Assembly (NCBI RefSeq): GCF_004362525.1
Contig: NZ_SNXS01000003.1
Coordinates: forward strand, 62,001-126,000
Source of the DNA: Roseateles toxinivorans
Lineage (GTDB): Bacteria; Pseudomonadota; Gammaproteobacteria; Burkholderiales; Burkholderiaceae_C
Length of the DNA stretch: 64,000 nucleotides
Direction of reading: 5' to 3'
How positions within the stretch are numbered: the stretch's first letter is position 1; every line of letters starts with the position of its first letter. The notes under the pieces were generated by a model, which did no database searches, had not been told where the DNA came from, and saw only the letters and a program-made list of their open reading frames with translations. The position numbers and the translations under genes are program-made. This document shows, piece by piece, positions 1 through 9,176 of this stretch.

Positions 1-2
1 CG

Positions 3-1955
3 GCACTGAGCAGCAAGCCCTGGATCAGCGGCCCCTGGTTCTTCCGCGACGAGCGCATGTATCTGTTCCCCGGCGATTCGCCGATGGGCTACCGCCTGCC
101 GCTCGATTCGCTGCCCTGGGTGGCCGAGGCCGATTTCCCCTTCCATATCGAGCAGGACCCGTTCGCCCCGCGCGGCATGCTGCCGGGGGCGGCGCAGCTG
201 CGTGCGCAATCCACCGTCGGTGGCCCGGCGGCGACCTATTCCTCTCACGTGGCCGGTGGCGGCCTGGCCGAGGGCGGCACGGTCGGCATACAGGCCGGCG
301 TGCCCGTCAATGGCACCGGTCCAACCGAAGGCAGCTCTCTGCCGCTGAGCCAACGCCCCGATCGCTTCGAGAGCGCGCACTGGATCACCCGCAGCGCGCT
401 GTGCGTCGAGGTGCGCGACCCGCGCCGTGCCAGCGGCCCCAAGGCCGAGAAGGTCGGCAAGGCCAGCGGCGTGCTCTATGTCTTCATGCCGCCGATCAAG
501 AAGCTGGAGGACTATCTGGAGCTGCTGGCGGCGGTGGAAGCCACGGCCGTTGCCCAGGGCGTGAAGATCGTGCTGGAGGGCTATCCGCCGCCGCGCGATC
601 CGCGCCTGAAGATGCTGCAGGTCACACCCGACCCCGGCGTGATCGAGGTCAATATCCACCCGGCGCACAACTGGCGCGAGCTGGTGCAGCACACCGAGTT
701 CCTGTACGACGCTGCCTGGCAGACGCGTCTGTCCAGCGAGAAGTTCATGATCGACGGCCGCCACACCGGCACCGGCGGCGGCAACCACTTTGTGCTGGGC
801 GGCGCCACGCCGGCCGATTCGCCGTTTCTGCGCCGGCCCGACCTGCTGGCCTCGCTGCTCGCCTACTGGCACAACCATCCCTCCTTGAGCTATCTGTTCT
901 CGGGCATGTTCATCGGCCCGACCAGCCAGGCGCCGCGCGTTGATGAGGCGCGCAACGACCAGCTGCGCGAGCTGGAAATCGCACTGGCCGAAATCGCCCG
1001 TGCCACCGAGGAGCGCGGCGAGCAGATGCCGCCCTGGTTGGTGGACCGCTCGCTGCGCAATGTGCTGGTCGATGTGACCGGCAACACACACCGCAGCGAG
1101 TTCTGCATCGACAAGCTCTACTCGCCCGACTCCTCCACCGGGCGCCTGGGCTTGCTGGAGCTGCGCGCCTTCGAGATGCCGCCGCACGCGCGGATGAGCA
1201 TCGTCCAGCAATTGCTGCTGCGCGCGCTGGTGGCCCGTTTCTGGAAGACGCCCTACCGCGAGAGCCTGGTGCGTTGGGGCACCGAGCTGCACGACCGCTT
1301 CCTGCTGCCGACCTTTGTGCAGATGGACTTCGACGACGTGATGGAGGACATGGCCCGCGCGGGCTATGCCGTCGATCCGGGCTGGTTCGCGCCGCATTTC
1401 GAGTTCCGCTTCCCCAAGGCCGGCGAGATCACGGTGGCCGGCGTGCAGCTGACGCTGCGCAATGCGCTGGAGCCCTGGCATGTGATGGGTGAGGAGGGCT
1501 CGGCCGGCACCACGGTGCGCTATGTGGACTCGTCGCTGGAGCGCATTGAGGTCAAGGTCACCGGCCTGATCGATCCGCGCCATCGCGTTACCGTCAATGG
1601 CGTGACCGTACCGCTGCAGCCCACCGGCCGCGTCGGCGAATATGTGGCCGGCGTGCGCTACCGCGCCTGGCATCCGCCCTCGGCCCTGCACCCGACCATT
1701 GGCGTGCATGTGCCCCTGACCTTTGACCTGGTGGACACCTGGATGCAGCGGTCTCTGGGCGGCGGCAAGTACTACGTCGCCCACCCGGGCGGCCGCAGCT
1801 ACGAGACCCTGCCGGTCAATGCCTACGAGGCCGAGAGCCGCCGCCTGGCCCGTTTCTCGCCGCTGGGCCACACGCCTGGCAAGCTGGAAACCCGCCCGCC
1901 CGAGCGCAGCCTGGAGTTCCCGTTCTCTCTGGATTTGCGGCGGGTGGGGAGGTGA
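3..1955 (+). CDS. DUF2126 / transglutaminase-type amidoligase protein, C-terminal part (cut by window edge)
   Basis: The reading frame is open from base 3, so the N-terminus lies left of the window; about 650 residues are visible. Such proteins are usually near 1,100 residues with an N-terminal transglutaminase-like domain followed by DUF2126, which has been proposed to be a COOH-NH2 ligase of the glutamine-synthetase-like fold. The visible part holds typical DUF2126 blocks, including GPWFFRDERMY at the start, DGRHTGTGGGNHFVLGG near base 750 and LLELRAFEMPPHARMS near base 1155. The repeated charged and glycine-rich blocks fit an ATP-dependent ligase, but no substrate is known. It heads the cluster with the ATP-grasp/alpha-E gene (2679) and the transglutaminase (5297), a known genomic association. 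The 720-bp gap to the next gene is a dispersed repeat, so co-transcription is uncertain. Confidence 0.88.
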   Translation, partial: ALSSKPWISGPWFFRDERMYLFPGDSPMGYRLPLDSLPWVAEADFPFHIEQDPFAPRGMLPGAAQLRAQSTVGGPAATYSSHVAGGGLAEGGTVGIQAGVPVNGTGPTEGSSLPLSQRPDRFESAHWITRSALCVEVRDPRRASGPKAEKVGKASGVLYVFMPPIKKLEDYLELLAAVEATAVAQGVKIVLEGYPPPRDPRLKMLQVTPDPGVIEVNIHPAHNWRELVQHTEFLYDAAWQTRLSSEKFMIDGRHTGTGGGNHFVLGGATPADSPFLRRPDLLASLLAYWHNHPSLSYLFSGMFIGPTSQAPRVDEARNDQLRELEIALAEIARATEERGEQMPPWLVDRSLRNVLVDVTGNTHRSEFCIDKLYSPDSSTGRLGLLELRAFEMPPHARMSIVQQLLLRALVARFWKTPYRESLVRWGTELHDRFLLPTFVQMDFDDVMEDMARAGYAVDPGWFAPHFEFRFPKAGEITVAGVQLTLRNALEPWHVMGEEGSAGTTVRYVDSSLERIEVKVTGLIDPRHRVTVNGVTVPLQPTGRVGEYVAGVRYRAWHPPSALHPTIGVHVPLTFDLVDTWMQRSLGGGKYYVAHPGGRSYETLPVNAYEAESRRLARFSPLGHTPGKLETRPPERSLEFPFSLDLRRVGR

Positions 1956-2280
1956 CGCGAAGCCGCCTCGGGCCTTCAACGATGGAGCGCATTGCGAGCC
2001 GGCGCCGCCGACACCCCGAATGCGGCGCTTGGCCCTGCGGGCCAAGTCCCCTGCGCTGCTCGCGCCCTGAGGCTACGCGCCCAACTCGCCCTCGCACCCC
2101 CTGCGGGGCCGGCATCTGCCGTTGGCAGCTGCCTGTGCTCGGTGCTCAAACAAAGGGCGCTCGACCCATCGCCTGGAGCGATGGGCAACCTCATGCCGCT
2201 GCGCTGCTCGGCGCCGCAAAAGGGGTGCCGTCAGCACCGGCTCGCAATGCTGGCAGCGTTGGGGGCACTCGACTCGCAGC

Positions 2281-2596
2281 ACGCCACGGTGCATCAGCAC
2301 AGGCGCAGCTCCGCCGGCCGACGGGCGCCTGTGCGGGGCTGAGGAGCACAGTGGCTTGGGCCAGCGCGCCTCGGCGCGCGATTCCACATCTGACTGGGCG
2401 CGATTGTCCGAACATAGTGAGCGAAGCGAACGGCGTGAGTTTTGCGCCCGGCCCAAGGCGCGAGCACCGAGCCCGGACAGAAGGCAGCCCCTGCGGGCTG
2501 TCTTCTGCCTGGCGAGGGACATGGCGCATGCTTGCGCCATGGCTGCAAGGCAATCATCAAGACCCCCGCACTGAAGCCCGGCGGCTGGCGGGGCTG
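2281..2596 (-). repeat. Dispersed intergenic repeat, copy A
   Basis: Read on the minus strand, this copy matches copy B (28352-28590) over almost its whole length. A 38-bp block at 2559-2596 is identical to 28352-28389, and blocks such as GTTCGCTTCGCTCACT, CAGCCCCGCACAGGCGCCCGTC and CTGATGCACCGTGGCGT are shared. Copy A carries about 75 bp extra between the first two blocks, which forms two hairpins (2521-2540 and about 2482-2505). Open frames inside look non-coding. Its nature is unknown; no transposase or terminal target duplication is visible. Confidence 0.8.
2521..2540. repeat. Perfect 8-bp hairpin within repeat copy A
   Basis: The sequence ATGGCGCATGCTTGCGCCAT is a stem of 8 bp with a TGCT loop. 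It lies in the segment that copy B lacks. There is no U-run after it, so it is unlikely to be an intrinsic terminator. Confidence 0.6.
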
Positions 2597-2678
2597 GGCC
2601 TGTGCCGCGACAAGCCGAACCTGGGCCTACTGACTGCTGCCAATTCCGCATGGCTGCAGGGCCGGGCATGATATCGAT

Positions 2679-5300
2679 ATGTCCAGCCCCCTGAATGCCC
2701 TGCCGCAGCAGTCCAGCCTGCTTGCCGATGAATCCGTTGACCCGGTCGCCCTGGCGGCGGAGGCGGCCCTGCGCGGGCAGGACGGACACTACAGCGAGCT
2801 GCAGGGCCGGCTGAACAAGGCCGGCGCCACCGACCGCGAGCTGGCACCGCTGTGGCAGCAGTTCTTCGAGGCCAGTGGCGCCGCCGGCTGGCAGGACCTG
2901 AGCAGCCGCGCCGCGCGCATCCACCGCCGCGTGCAGGACGATGGCGCGACCTACAACGTCTATGACGATGGCGGCCAGTCGGCCCGCGTCTGGCCGCTGG
3001 AGCTGCTGCCGATGCTGGTGGGCGCCGACGAGTGGCCGGGCATCGAGCGCGGCGTGATCCAGCGCGCCAAGCTCCTGAATGCGACCCTGGCCGATGTCTA
3101 TGGCCCGCGCAAGCTGCTGGACGGCGGCCTGCTGCCGGCCTCCCTGGTGTTTGCCCATCCGCAGTATCTGCGGCCGATGCATGGCTGCGTGCCGCTGGGC
3201 GGCGTGCATCTGCACGTCGTGGCCTTCGATCTGGCCCGTTGCGCCGACGGCCTGTGGTGGGTGGTCGGCCAGCGCACCCAGGCACCCTCGGGCCTGGGCT
3301 ATATGCTGGAAAACCGGCTGATACTGGGCCAGCAGTTCCCGGAGGCCTTTCGCGAGATGTCGATCCAGCGCCTGGGCGCCAGCTTCCAGGGCCTGCTGCA
3401 GGGGCTGATGCGGCTGTCGCCCGAGGGCGAGCGCTCGCGCGTGGCCCTGCTGACTCCCGGCCCGCACAGCGAAACCTATTTCGAGCATGCCTTTCTGGCC
3501 CGCTATCTGGGCATCACCCTGGTCGAGGGCGGTGACCTGACGGTGCGCTCCAACCGCGTGTTCCTGAAGACCCTGCATGGCCTGGAGCGCGTCCACGTGC
3601 TGCTGCGCCGCGTCGATGACGACTATCTGGACCCGCTGGAGCTGCGCTCCGATTCGGCCCTGGGCGTGCCCGGCCTGCTGCAGGCGATGCGCGCCGGCGA
3701 GGTGGTCGTGGCCAATGCGCCCGGCGCCGGCTGGCTGGAGAGCCCGGGCCTGTCCGCCTTCTGGCCGGCGGTGGCGCGCGAGCTGCTGGGCGAGGAATTG
3801 CTGCTGCCGGCCACCACCTCCTGGTGGTGCGGCGAAGACAGCGCCTGGCGCAAGCATCAGGCGGACCTGAACGACTACGTGGTCGCGCCGACCTTTGCCG
3901 CCAGCGACACCACCCAGGCCTTCTCGCCCAGTGTCGTGGCCGGCCTGTCGCTCAAGGCGCGGGCGGCGCTGCTGGCGCGCATCAAGGAAGACCCGGCGGC
4001 CCACACGCTGCAGGAGCGGCTGCGGCCTTCCGAGCTGCCGGTCTGGCACAACAATGCGCTGGAGCCGCGCGCCGCCGTGCTGCGCGTGTTTGCGCTGGCC
4101 GATGGCATGGGCAGCTGGCGCGTGTTGCCCGGGGGCCTGACGCGGGTGGCCAACCGGCGTGACGGCGGTGCCGACCCCTGGCTGTCGATGCGCCATGGCA
4201 GCGCCAGTGCCGACACCTGGGTGCAGACCAAGGGCGAGGTGGACCGCACCAGCCTGCTGCCCAAACCGCTCACCGCCGCCGATCTGACCGGCGCGCACCG
4301 CACCGTCACCAGCCGCTCGGCCGAGAACCTGTTCTGGCTGGGCCGCTACACCGAGCGGGCCGAGAACAGCGTGCGCCTGGCGCGGCTCACGCTGGAGGCA
4401 CTGTCGGGTGCACAGCGTGGCGGCAGCTCGGTCGAGGTACTGCGCGTGCTCGACTCGCTGGCCCGCCGGCATGGGCTGATCGGCGCCACCGTGCCCAAGG
4501 CCGAGGCCTCCGCCCGCGTGTTCGAGCGCTCGCTGGTGCATGCGCTGGCCGACACGCGCAAGAGCAGCAGCGTGGCCTGGAATCTGCAGGCCCTGGCCGG
4601 CTGCTCGCAGGCACTGCGCGAGCGCCTGTCGTCCGAGCACTGGAAGCTGATACACGAGGTCGGCGAGCACTTCCAGCAGCATCTGCAGGCGGTGCTCGAT
4701 GCCGGCACGGTGGCGCCGCTGCCCGATGTGCTGGGCGTGCTGTCACGCGCCGGCACCCATCTGGCGGCCATCACCGGCGCGCAGACCGACCGCATGACGC
4801 GCGACGATGGCTGGCGCCTGCTGAGCGTGGGCCGGCAGATCGAGCGGCTGGACTTCTTGTCGAATGCGCTGGCCGAGGGATTCGAGCAGGGCCTGCACAA
4901 GAGCGAAGACGGCTTTGCGCTGCTGCTGGGCCTGTTCGACTCGACCATCACCTACCGCTCCCAGTTCCAGGGCCGGCGCGAGCTGCCGCCCTTGCTGCAT
5001 CTGCTGGTCCATGACAAGGACAACCCCCGCTCGCTGGCCTGGGTGGCACGGACCATGCACGATCGCTTCCTGAAGCTCGCCCGCCACGAGGCCGAATGGG
5101 CGGCCGAGGTCGCCGCGCCCTTGCCGCGCCCCGAGGACTGGCCGCTGGAGGCAATCAGCGCCGCCGACGCCGATGGCGGTCATGCGCTGCTGGTCGGCCA
5201 TCTGCATGACTGCAGCCAGCAGGCGCTGGCGCTGTCGGTGGCGATCGGCCGACGCCTGTTCACTCACGTCGAGACGATGGACCGGATGGTGTGGCAATGA
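2679..5300 (+). CDS. Circularly permuted ATP-grasp / alpha-E domain fusion protein
   Basis: This 873-residue cytoplasmic protein joins two families often encoded separately. Residues of about 85-520 match the circularly permuted ATP-grasp family (DUF404/DUF407), with ADVYGPRKLLDGGLLPASLVF near 130-150 and FLARYLGITLVEGGDLTVR near 272-290. From about 547 to the end the alpha-helical alpha-E domain (DUF403) follows, starting with SRSAENLFWLGRYTERAENS. Together with transglutaminase and DUF2126 proteins these are predicted to form a peptide-tagging or amide-bond-forming system; the product is unknown. The ATG at 2679 follows a repeat and has no strong ribosome site. Its stop overlaps the start of the transglutaminase gene, so the two are translationally coupled. 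Confidence 0.9.
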   Translation: MSSPLNALPQQSSLLADESVDPVALAAEAALRGQDGHYSELQGRLNKAGATDRELAPLWQQFFEASGAAGWQDLSSRAARIHRRVQDDGATYNVYDDGGQSARVWPLELLPMLVGADEWPGIERGVIQRAKLLNATLADVYGPRKLLDGGLLPASLVFAHPQYLRPMHGCVPLGGVHLHVVAFDLARCADGLWWVVGQRTQAPSGLGYMLENRLILGQQFPEAFREMSIQRLGASFQGLLQGLMRLSPEGERSRVALLTPGPHSETYFEHAFLARYLGITLVEGGDLTVRSNRVFLKTLHGLERVHVLLRRVDDDYLDPLELRSDSALGVPGLLQAMRAGEVVVANAPGAGWLESPGLSAFWPAVARELLGEELLLPATTSWWCGEDSAWRKHQADLNDYVVAPTFAASDTTQAFSPSVVAGLSLKARAALLARIKEDPAAHTLQERLRPSELPVWHNNALEPRAAVLRVFALADGMGSWRVLPGGLTRVANRRDGGADPWLSMRHGSASADTWVQTKGEVDRTSLLPKPLTAADLTGAHRTVTSRSAENLFWLGRYTERAENSVRLARLTLEALSGAQRGGSSVEVLRVLDSLARRHGLIGATVPKAEASARVFERSLVHALADTRKSSSVAWNLQALAGCSQALRERLSSEHWKLIHEVGEHFQQHLQAVLDAGTVAPLPDVLGVLSRAGTHLAAITGAQTDRMTRDDGWRLLSVGRQIERLDFLSNALAEGFEQGLHKSEDGFALLLGLFDSTITYRSQFQGRRELPPLLHLLVHDKDNPRSLAWVARTMHDRFLKLARHEAEWAAEVAAPLPRPEDWPLEAISAADADGGHALLVGHLHDCSQQALALSVAIGRRLFTHVETMDRMVWQ

Positions 5301-6310
5301 ACGCCGGACAGTCGCAGTCACAGTCTCAAGGCGAAGGTCAATCGCAAAGCCAGACGCAGGGCGTGCCCGACGAAGCGCTGCCGCTGCGCTGGCTGCGCGT
5401 CGAGCACGAGACCGTCTACGACTATGACGTGCCGGTCGAACTGGCCCATCACCTGGCCTGCCTGAGCCCGCGCGTCACGCCCTGGCAGCAGGTGCGCAAC
5501 TGGCGGCTGACGATAGATCCGCTGCCCGACTGCACGGTCGAGCTCGACGACAAAGATCTGGATGGCGACGGCACGCGCAATCCCTTGAGCCTGGACCCGT
5601 GGGGCAATATGCGCCTGGTCTTCAGCCACGAGCATGTGCACGAGCGGCTGTCGGTGACCAGTGTGTTCGAGGCCGGCCTGGCTGCTGCGCCCGAACTGCA
5701 TCTGCAGCTCAGCCCGCCGTGGGAGGAGGTGGCCGAATCGCTGCGCTACCACGCCGGTGCGGTGCGCAGTGAGGCGGTGGAGTTCACCCTGGCCTCGCAC
5801 TTTGCGCCGCGCGATGCGGCCCTGGCCGCCTTCGGCCGCGAGGCCTTCACGCCGGGCCGGCCGCTGGCCGAGGGCGCGTACGCGCTGATGAGCTTGATCA
5901 ACGAACAGTTTGCCTACAAGCCGCTGAGCACGCAGGTGGACACGCGTGCCCCCGAGGTGCTGGCCCTGCGCAGCGGTGTGTGCCAGGACTTTGCCCACGT
6001 GATGATTGGCGCGTGCCGCTCGCTGGGCCTGGCTGCACGCTATGTCAGCGGCTATCTGCTGACGCACCCGGCCGCCGGCCAGCCGCGCCTGGTCGGCGCC
6101 GATGCCTCCCATGCCTGGGTCGCCGTCTGGTGCCCGGCCCTGGGATGGCTGGCTCTGGACCCGACCAACGACGTCGTCGCCGGTCATGACCATGTGACCC
6201 TGGCCTGGGGCCGCGACTATGCCGATGTGGCTCCGCTGCGCGGCGTGATACGCGGTGGCGGCAAGGCCCAGCCGCGGGTGGCGGTGACGGTGGCGCCGAT
6301 CGACGGCTGA
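5297..6310 (+). CDS. Transglutaminase-like cysteine protease family protein
   Basis: The protein has 337 residues. After a Gln/Ser-rich tail of about 25 residues comes the bacterial transglutaminase N-terminal beta domain (LRWLRVEHETVYDYDVPVE), then the papain-like transglutaminase core. The catalytic triad is visible: Cys in SGVCQDFAH (about residue 229), His in DASHAWVAVW (about 272) and Asp in LALDPTND (about 288). The start was taken as the ATG at 5297, which forms an ATGA overlap with the stop of the ATP-grasp/alpha-E gene; an in-frame GTG lies two codons upstream. No signal peptide, so it acts in the cytoplasm, probably hydrolysing or transferring amides in the same pathway as its neighbours. 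Confidence 0.92.
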   Translation: MNAGQSQSQSQGEGQSQSQTQGVPDEALPLRWLRVEHETVYDYDVPVELAHHLACLSPRVTPWQQVRNWRLTIDPLPDCTVELDDKDLDGDGTRNPLSLDPWGNMRLVFSHEHVHERLSVTSVFEAGLAAAPELHLQLSPPWEEVAESLRYHAGAVRSEAVEFTLASHFAPRDAALAAFGREAFTPGRPLAEGAYALMSLINEQFAYKPLSTQVDTRAPEVLALRSGVCQDFAHVMIGACRSLGLAARYVSGYLLTHPAAGQPRLVGADASHAWVAVWCPALGWLALDPTNDVVAGHDHVTLAWGRDYADVAPLRGVIRGGGKAQPRVAVTVAPIDG

Positions 6311-6336
6311 GCCGGGACGGACAAGGCTGAGCTGCC

Positions 6337-6358
6337 CTGCGTGCGACAGCGCACAGAC
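6337..6358. promoter_or_regulatory. Candidate Crp/Fnr-type operator, site a
   Basis: CTGCGTGCGACAGCGCACAGAC matches 14 of 18 fixed positions of the palindrome GTCTGTnCGC-N2-GCGnACAGAC; the right half is perfect. It ends 62 bp before the ATG at 6421. The motif was built by eye from eight sites in this window, so its role is inference. Confidence 0.45.
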
Positions 6359-6420
6359 GGCCGGGTCGGGCCGACGCATCGTGGGCCATCGCGCTTTCGC
6401 GTTGCCCAGGAGTACTCCCC

Positions 6421-6795
6421 ATGTCGCTTGCCCATGCCGTGGTCTGGCTCGACCATCACAACGCCCAGATCCTGCATTTCGACGCCGAGCAGGTGCGCTC
6501 CCACAGGTTGAAGGAGCAGGAGCACGACACCCACCAGCATGGCAGTGGCGTGCGCACCGAGCATGAGTTCTTCGCCGCCGTGTGTGACGCGTTGAGCGAC
6601 ATTGGCGAGGTGCTGGTCACTGCGGGTCACACCGCGCAAAGCGACTTCCGCCGCTATGTCGACAAGCACCGCCCGGCCATCGGCAATCTGATCGTCGGCT
6701 GGGAGACGGTGGATCACCCGAGCGATGCGCAACTTGTGGCTCGCGCGCGGCAGTTCTTTGCGCAGCGTGATGGGCGGGCGGTTCCGGTCACCTGA
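6421..6795 (+). CDS. Small eRF1/Pelota-like 'translational machinery' family protein
   Basis: The 124-residue protein begins AVVWLDHHNAQILHF and ends with the block GWETVDHPSDAQLVARARQFF. Both are hallmarks of a small proteobacterial family often annotated as 'translational machinery protein', thought to resemble a domain of eRF1/Pelota. A His-rich linker (HDTHQHGSG) lies near residue 38. No enzyme function is established. The ATG at 6421 follows AGGAGT by nine bases. It stands alone, with the convergent MCE lipoprotein gene 11 bp downstream. The candidate operator at 6337-6358 suggests control with the other stress-type genes of the window. Confidence 0.7.
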   Translation: MSLAHAVVWLDHHNAQILHFDAEQVRSHRLKEQEHDTHQHGSGVRTEHEFFAAVCDALSDIGEVLVTAGHTAQSDFRRYVDKHRPAIGNLIVGWETVDHPSDAQLVARARQFFAQRDGRAVPVT

Positions 6796-6806
6796 TACGC
6801 AGACGC

Positions 6807-7436
6807 TCAGGGTGAGGGCATCGCCCTTACCGCCTGCGCACAGAATGCCGCCAGCTCGCCCAGCAACTGCTGTGCCGCCCGATTGGCCGCCCACACGCCA
6901 CCATAGGCATCTTCGCTGGGCGCGGGCAGGCTCAGATCGAACTCGCGCGCCGCGACGGCGCGGCGCGTCGCCGTGTTGACCAGCACCGCGCGCAGGGTCA
7001 GCCGCACCTGGCTGGGCGTGGTGGCGAAGTCCTGCTGCAGCCGTAGCAGCTCGGTGTCCAGTCGAAAGTCGCCGGCGGCGGCAGCCGGCGCGGCCAGCAC
7101 CGCGCGGAAGGCTCCGCCGCGCTCCAGCGCGCGCAGCAGCATGGGCGCCAGCATCTGCGAAGGTGTATCGGCCCACTGGCTTTGAGCAAAGTAATCCAGC
7201 TGATGGGCCTGGCGCTGATAGACGATGTGGCGGGTGTCGAAGCCGGCCGCCGCGCGGGGTGTGCTGATGATCAGGGTCGGTGCCGAGGCAGCTGGCGGCG
7301 CAGCCGCCACGGTGGTGACGTCATCCAGCGAATACAGCGTGGGCGGTGCGGCCGGCTTGGGCAGCAGCGAGCCGCAGCCGGTGAGCAGGGCCAGGCCGCT
7401 CAGCGCAATAGCCACTCCGAGTTGATTGATATTCAT
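6807..7436 (-). CDS. ABC-type transport auxiliary lipoprotein (PqiC/YmbA-like)
   Basis: The 209-residue protein starts with a signal peptide and lipobox, LALLTGCGS (Cys about residue 21), so it should be a lipoprotein facing the periplasm. The body (TLYSLDDV near residue 38, VYQRQAHQLDYFAQSQWADTP near 72-92) matches the ABC transport auxiliary lipoprotein family found beside MCE systems, where it links the periplasmic MCE tunnel to the outer membrane. It is the last gene of the operon: its ATG overlaps the stop of the MlaD-family gene by four bases. Confidence 0.88.
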   Translation of the reverse strand: MNINQLGVAIALSGLALLTGCGSLLPKPAAPPTLYSLDDVTTVAAAPPAASAPTLIISTPRAAAGFDTRHIVYQRQAHQLDYFAQSQWADTPSQMLAPMLLRALERGGAFRAVLAAPAAAAGDFRLDTELLRLQQDFATTPSQVRLTLRAVLVNTATRRAVAAREFDLSLPAPSEDAYGGVWAANRAAQQLLGELAAFCAQAVRAMPSP

Positions 7437-8371
7437 GGCGTGACCTTCTCTCCGGGGCCGGGTGGCCGGGCCGGGCCGCCCAGTATCAGGCTGCTCGGTG
7501 TGCGTTCGGTCTGTTCGCTGAAGCGTCGCATCGCGCTGGCGAGCTGGTTCAGCTCCAGCAACAGGCGCTCGACCTCGGGCATGGTTTCGTTGCTGAGGCG
7601 CTGCACGCCGCTGGCGGCGGCGTCTGCGGCACGGCCGGCGCCGGCGCTGGCCAGCGCCGCGGCATCGGCCATCTTGCGCACCGCCTCAGCGCTGCTGCTG
7701 ATCTGGGCCAGTGTCGGTGCCAGCTGCTCGCTGGCGCTCGCCGTGCGGGCAGCGGTGCGGGCGGCGTCGGCGATGCCCGCACTGATGGCGCCCTGCTGCG
7801 CGGCCAGCGCATGCGTGAGCGATGCCACATCGGCCAGTGTGCCTTTCAGTGCCGCTCGGTTGTCGGCATCGAACACAGCATTCAGATTGGTGGACATGCG
7901 GTCCACATTGGCCAGCACGCTGGTCGCCACATTCTCCAGCCGGGCGCTCAGCGAGGGCTTGGAGACAATCGTCGGCACCGGGTCCTGCTCGGTGGGCAGC
8001 AGCGGCGGCGAGCCTTCGCTGCCGCCGTTGAGCTCGACATAGGCGATGCCGGTCAACCCTTGAGTCTTCAGCACCGCCTCGGTGTCGCGCTTGATCGGCG
8101 TGCCGGTCTCGATCTGGAACAGCAGTCGCACCTGGCGCGGATTGGCCGGGTCGATGGCAATGCTCGTGACCTTGCCGACATTGACGCCCAGGTACTTGAC
8201 CGGTGCGTCGAGGTTCAGTCCGGCCACCGACTCCTGCACGATGGACTGGTAGGGCACCGTGTTCTGCTTCCCGCCCAGGCCCGATGCCAGCCACAGCACG
8301 CCGCCGATCAGCGCCGCGCCCAGGGCCAGCACAAAGGCACCGACCACGCCGTAGTTCACCTTGTCTTCCAC
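7433..8371 (-). CDS. MlaD family MCE-domain lipid-binding protein
   Basis: The 312-residue protein has one N-terminal membrane anchor (about residues 8-30, GVVGAFVLALGAALIGGV) and one MCE domain at about 38-120 with VKYLGVNVGKVTSI and the TGIAYVELNGG block. A long helical tail of about 170 residues follows, rich in Ala, Ser and Glu, as in MCE proteins that form periplasmic barrels. It should shuttle phospholipids between inner and outer membrane. It starts with GTG at 8371, 16 bp inside the ATPase gene, so translation is coupled. Confidence 0.9.
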   Translation of the reverse strand: MEDKVNYGVVGAFVLALGAALIGGVLWLASGLGGKQNTVPYQSIVQESVAGLNLDAPVKYLGVNVGKVTSIAIDPANPRQVRLLFQIETGTPIKRDTEAVLKTQGLTGIAYVELNGGSEGSPPLLPTEQDPVPTIVSKPSLSARLENVATSVLANVDRMSTNLNAVFDADNRAALKGTLADVASLTHALAAQQGAISAGIADAARTAARTASASEQLAPTLAQISSSAEAVRKMADAAALASAGAGRAADAAASGVQRLSNETMPEVERLLLELNQLASAMRRFSEQTERTPSSLILGGPARPPGPGEKVTP

Positions 8372-9150
8372 GCCGGCACCTCCTCTTTGGCGCCGGGCCT
8401 GCCCGCGCGCGTGTCAACGAAATAGGCCTGCACGATCGGGTGCTCGTGGTGCGACAGCTCCTCCATCGTGCCGATCGCCAGCACCCGGCCCTCGCCCAGC
8501 ACCGCCACGCGGTGGCTGACGCCCCACAGCAGGCCCAGGTCGTGGGTGATCATCACCACCGTCAAGCCATACAGCGCATGGGTGCTCAGGATCAGCTCAT
8601 CGACACCGGCCGAGCTGGCCGGATCCAGCCCCGCGGTCGGCTCGTCGAGGAACAGCAGCTCCGGGTCCAGCGCCAGCGCGCGGGCCAGCGCCGCGCGCTT
8701 GATCATGCCGCCGCTCAGCTCGCCGGGCAGCTTCAGGCTGGCATCGGGCGGCAGACCGGTCAGCGCGAGCTTCCACTCGGCGATCTCGTCGATGGTGGTG
8801 TCATCCAGCTCACTGTGCTCGCGCAGCGGCAGGCTGACATTGGCGCGAACCGTCAGTGCGCCAAACAAGCCGCCCTTCTGGAACATCACCCCCCAGCGCT
8901 GGCGCAGTGCATGGGTCTGTGTCTCGCTCAGCGTGGCCAGGTCGTCGCCGAACAGCCGGATGCTGCCCGAGCTGGGTTGGTGCAGCAAAATCATCTCGCG
9001 CAGCAGCACCGACTTGCCCGAGCCGCTGCCGCCGGCAATCGCAAGGATCTCGCCACGCCTCACGTCCAGGTCCAGATCGGCATGGACGACATGGTTGCCG
9101 AAGCGCGTGCCGACCTTGCGCAGCTCGATGACGTTGTCGTCGGTGGCCAT
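8356..9150 (-). CDS. MlaF-type ABC transporter ATP-binding protein of an MCE system
   Basis: This 264-residue ATPase shows Walker A GGSGSGKS (about residues 39-46), the signature LSGGMIKRAALARA (about 144-157) and Walker B ELLFLDEPTAGLDP (about 163-176). The LSGGM form of the signature is usual in MlaF-type ATPases. It energises the STAS-MlaE permease encoded upstream. The permease gene ends 344 bp upstream, a gap filled by two large inverted repeats; downstream the MlaD gene overlaps it. Confidence 0.92.
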   Translation of the reverse strand: MATDDNVIELRKVGTRFGNHVVHADLDLDVRRGEILAIAGGSGSGKSVLLREMILLHQPSSGSIRLFGDDLATLSETQTHALRQRWGVMFQKGGLFGALTVRANVSLPLREHSELDDTTIDEIAEWKLALTGLPPDASLKLPGELSGGMIKRAALARALALDPELLFLDEPTAGLDPASSAGVDELILSTHALYGLTVVMITHDLGLLWGVSHRVAVLGEGRVLAIGTMEELSHHEHPIVQAYFVDTRAGRPGAKEEVPAWKTR

Positions 9151-9176
9151 CTCAGCAATTCCACTGCGGTGAGCGG

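Larger units (their letters stand above)
1956..2678. other. 723-bp gene-free stretch filled by repeat sequence
   Basis: No convincing gene lies here. Open frames on both strands are shadows of high GC and have no family-like blocks. From 2281 to 2596 the DNA is a diverged inverted copy of the element at 28352-28590. The part from 1985 to 2280 has related pieces: ATTGCGAGCCGG occurs near 1990 and its complement CCGGCTCGCAATGC near 2239. Short perfect hairpins sit at 2521-2540 and about 2482-2505. The next gene has only a short leader after the repeat (2650-2678) with no clear Shine-Dalgarno. Confidence 0.7.

Noticed and set aside
2073-4682. 869-codon open frame on the minus strand
   Set aside because: It is antisense to the ATP-grasp/alpha-E gene, has low-complexity Gln/Ala/Arg composition and no family motif; a shadow of high third-position GC.
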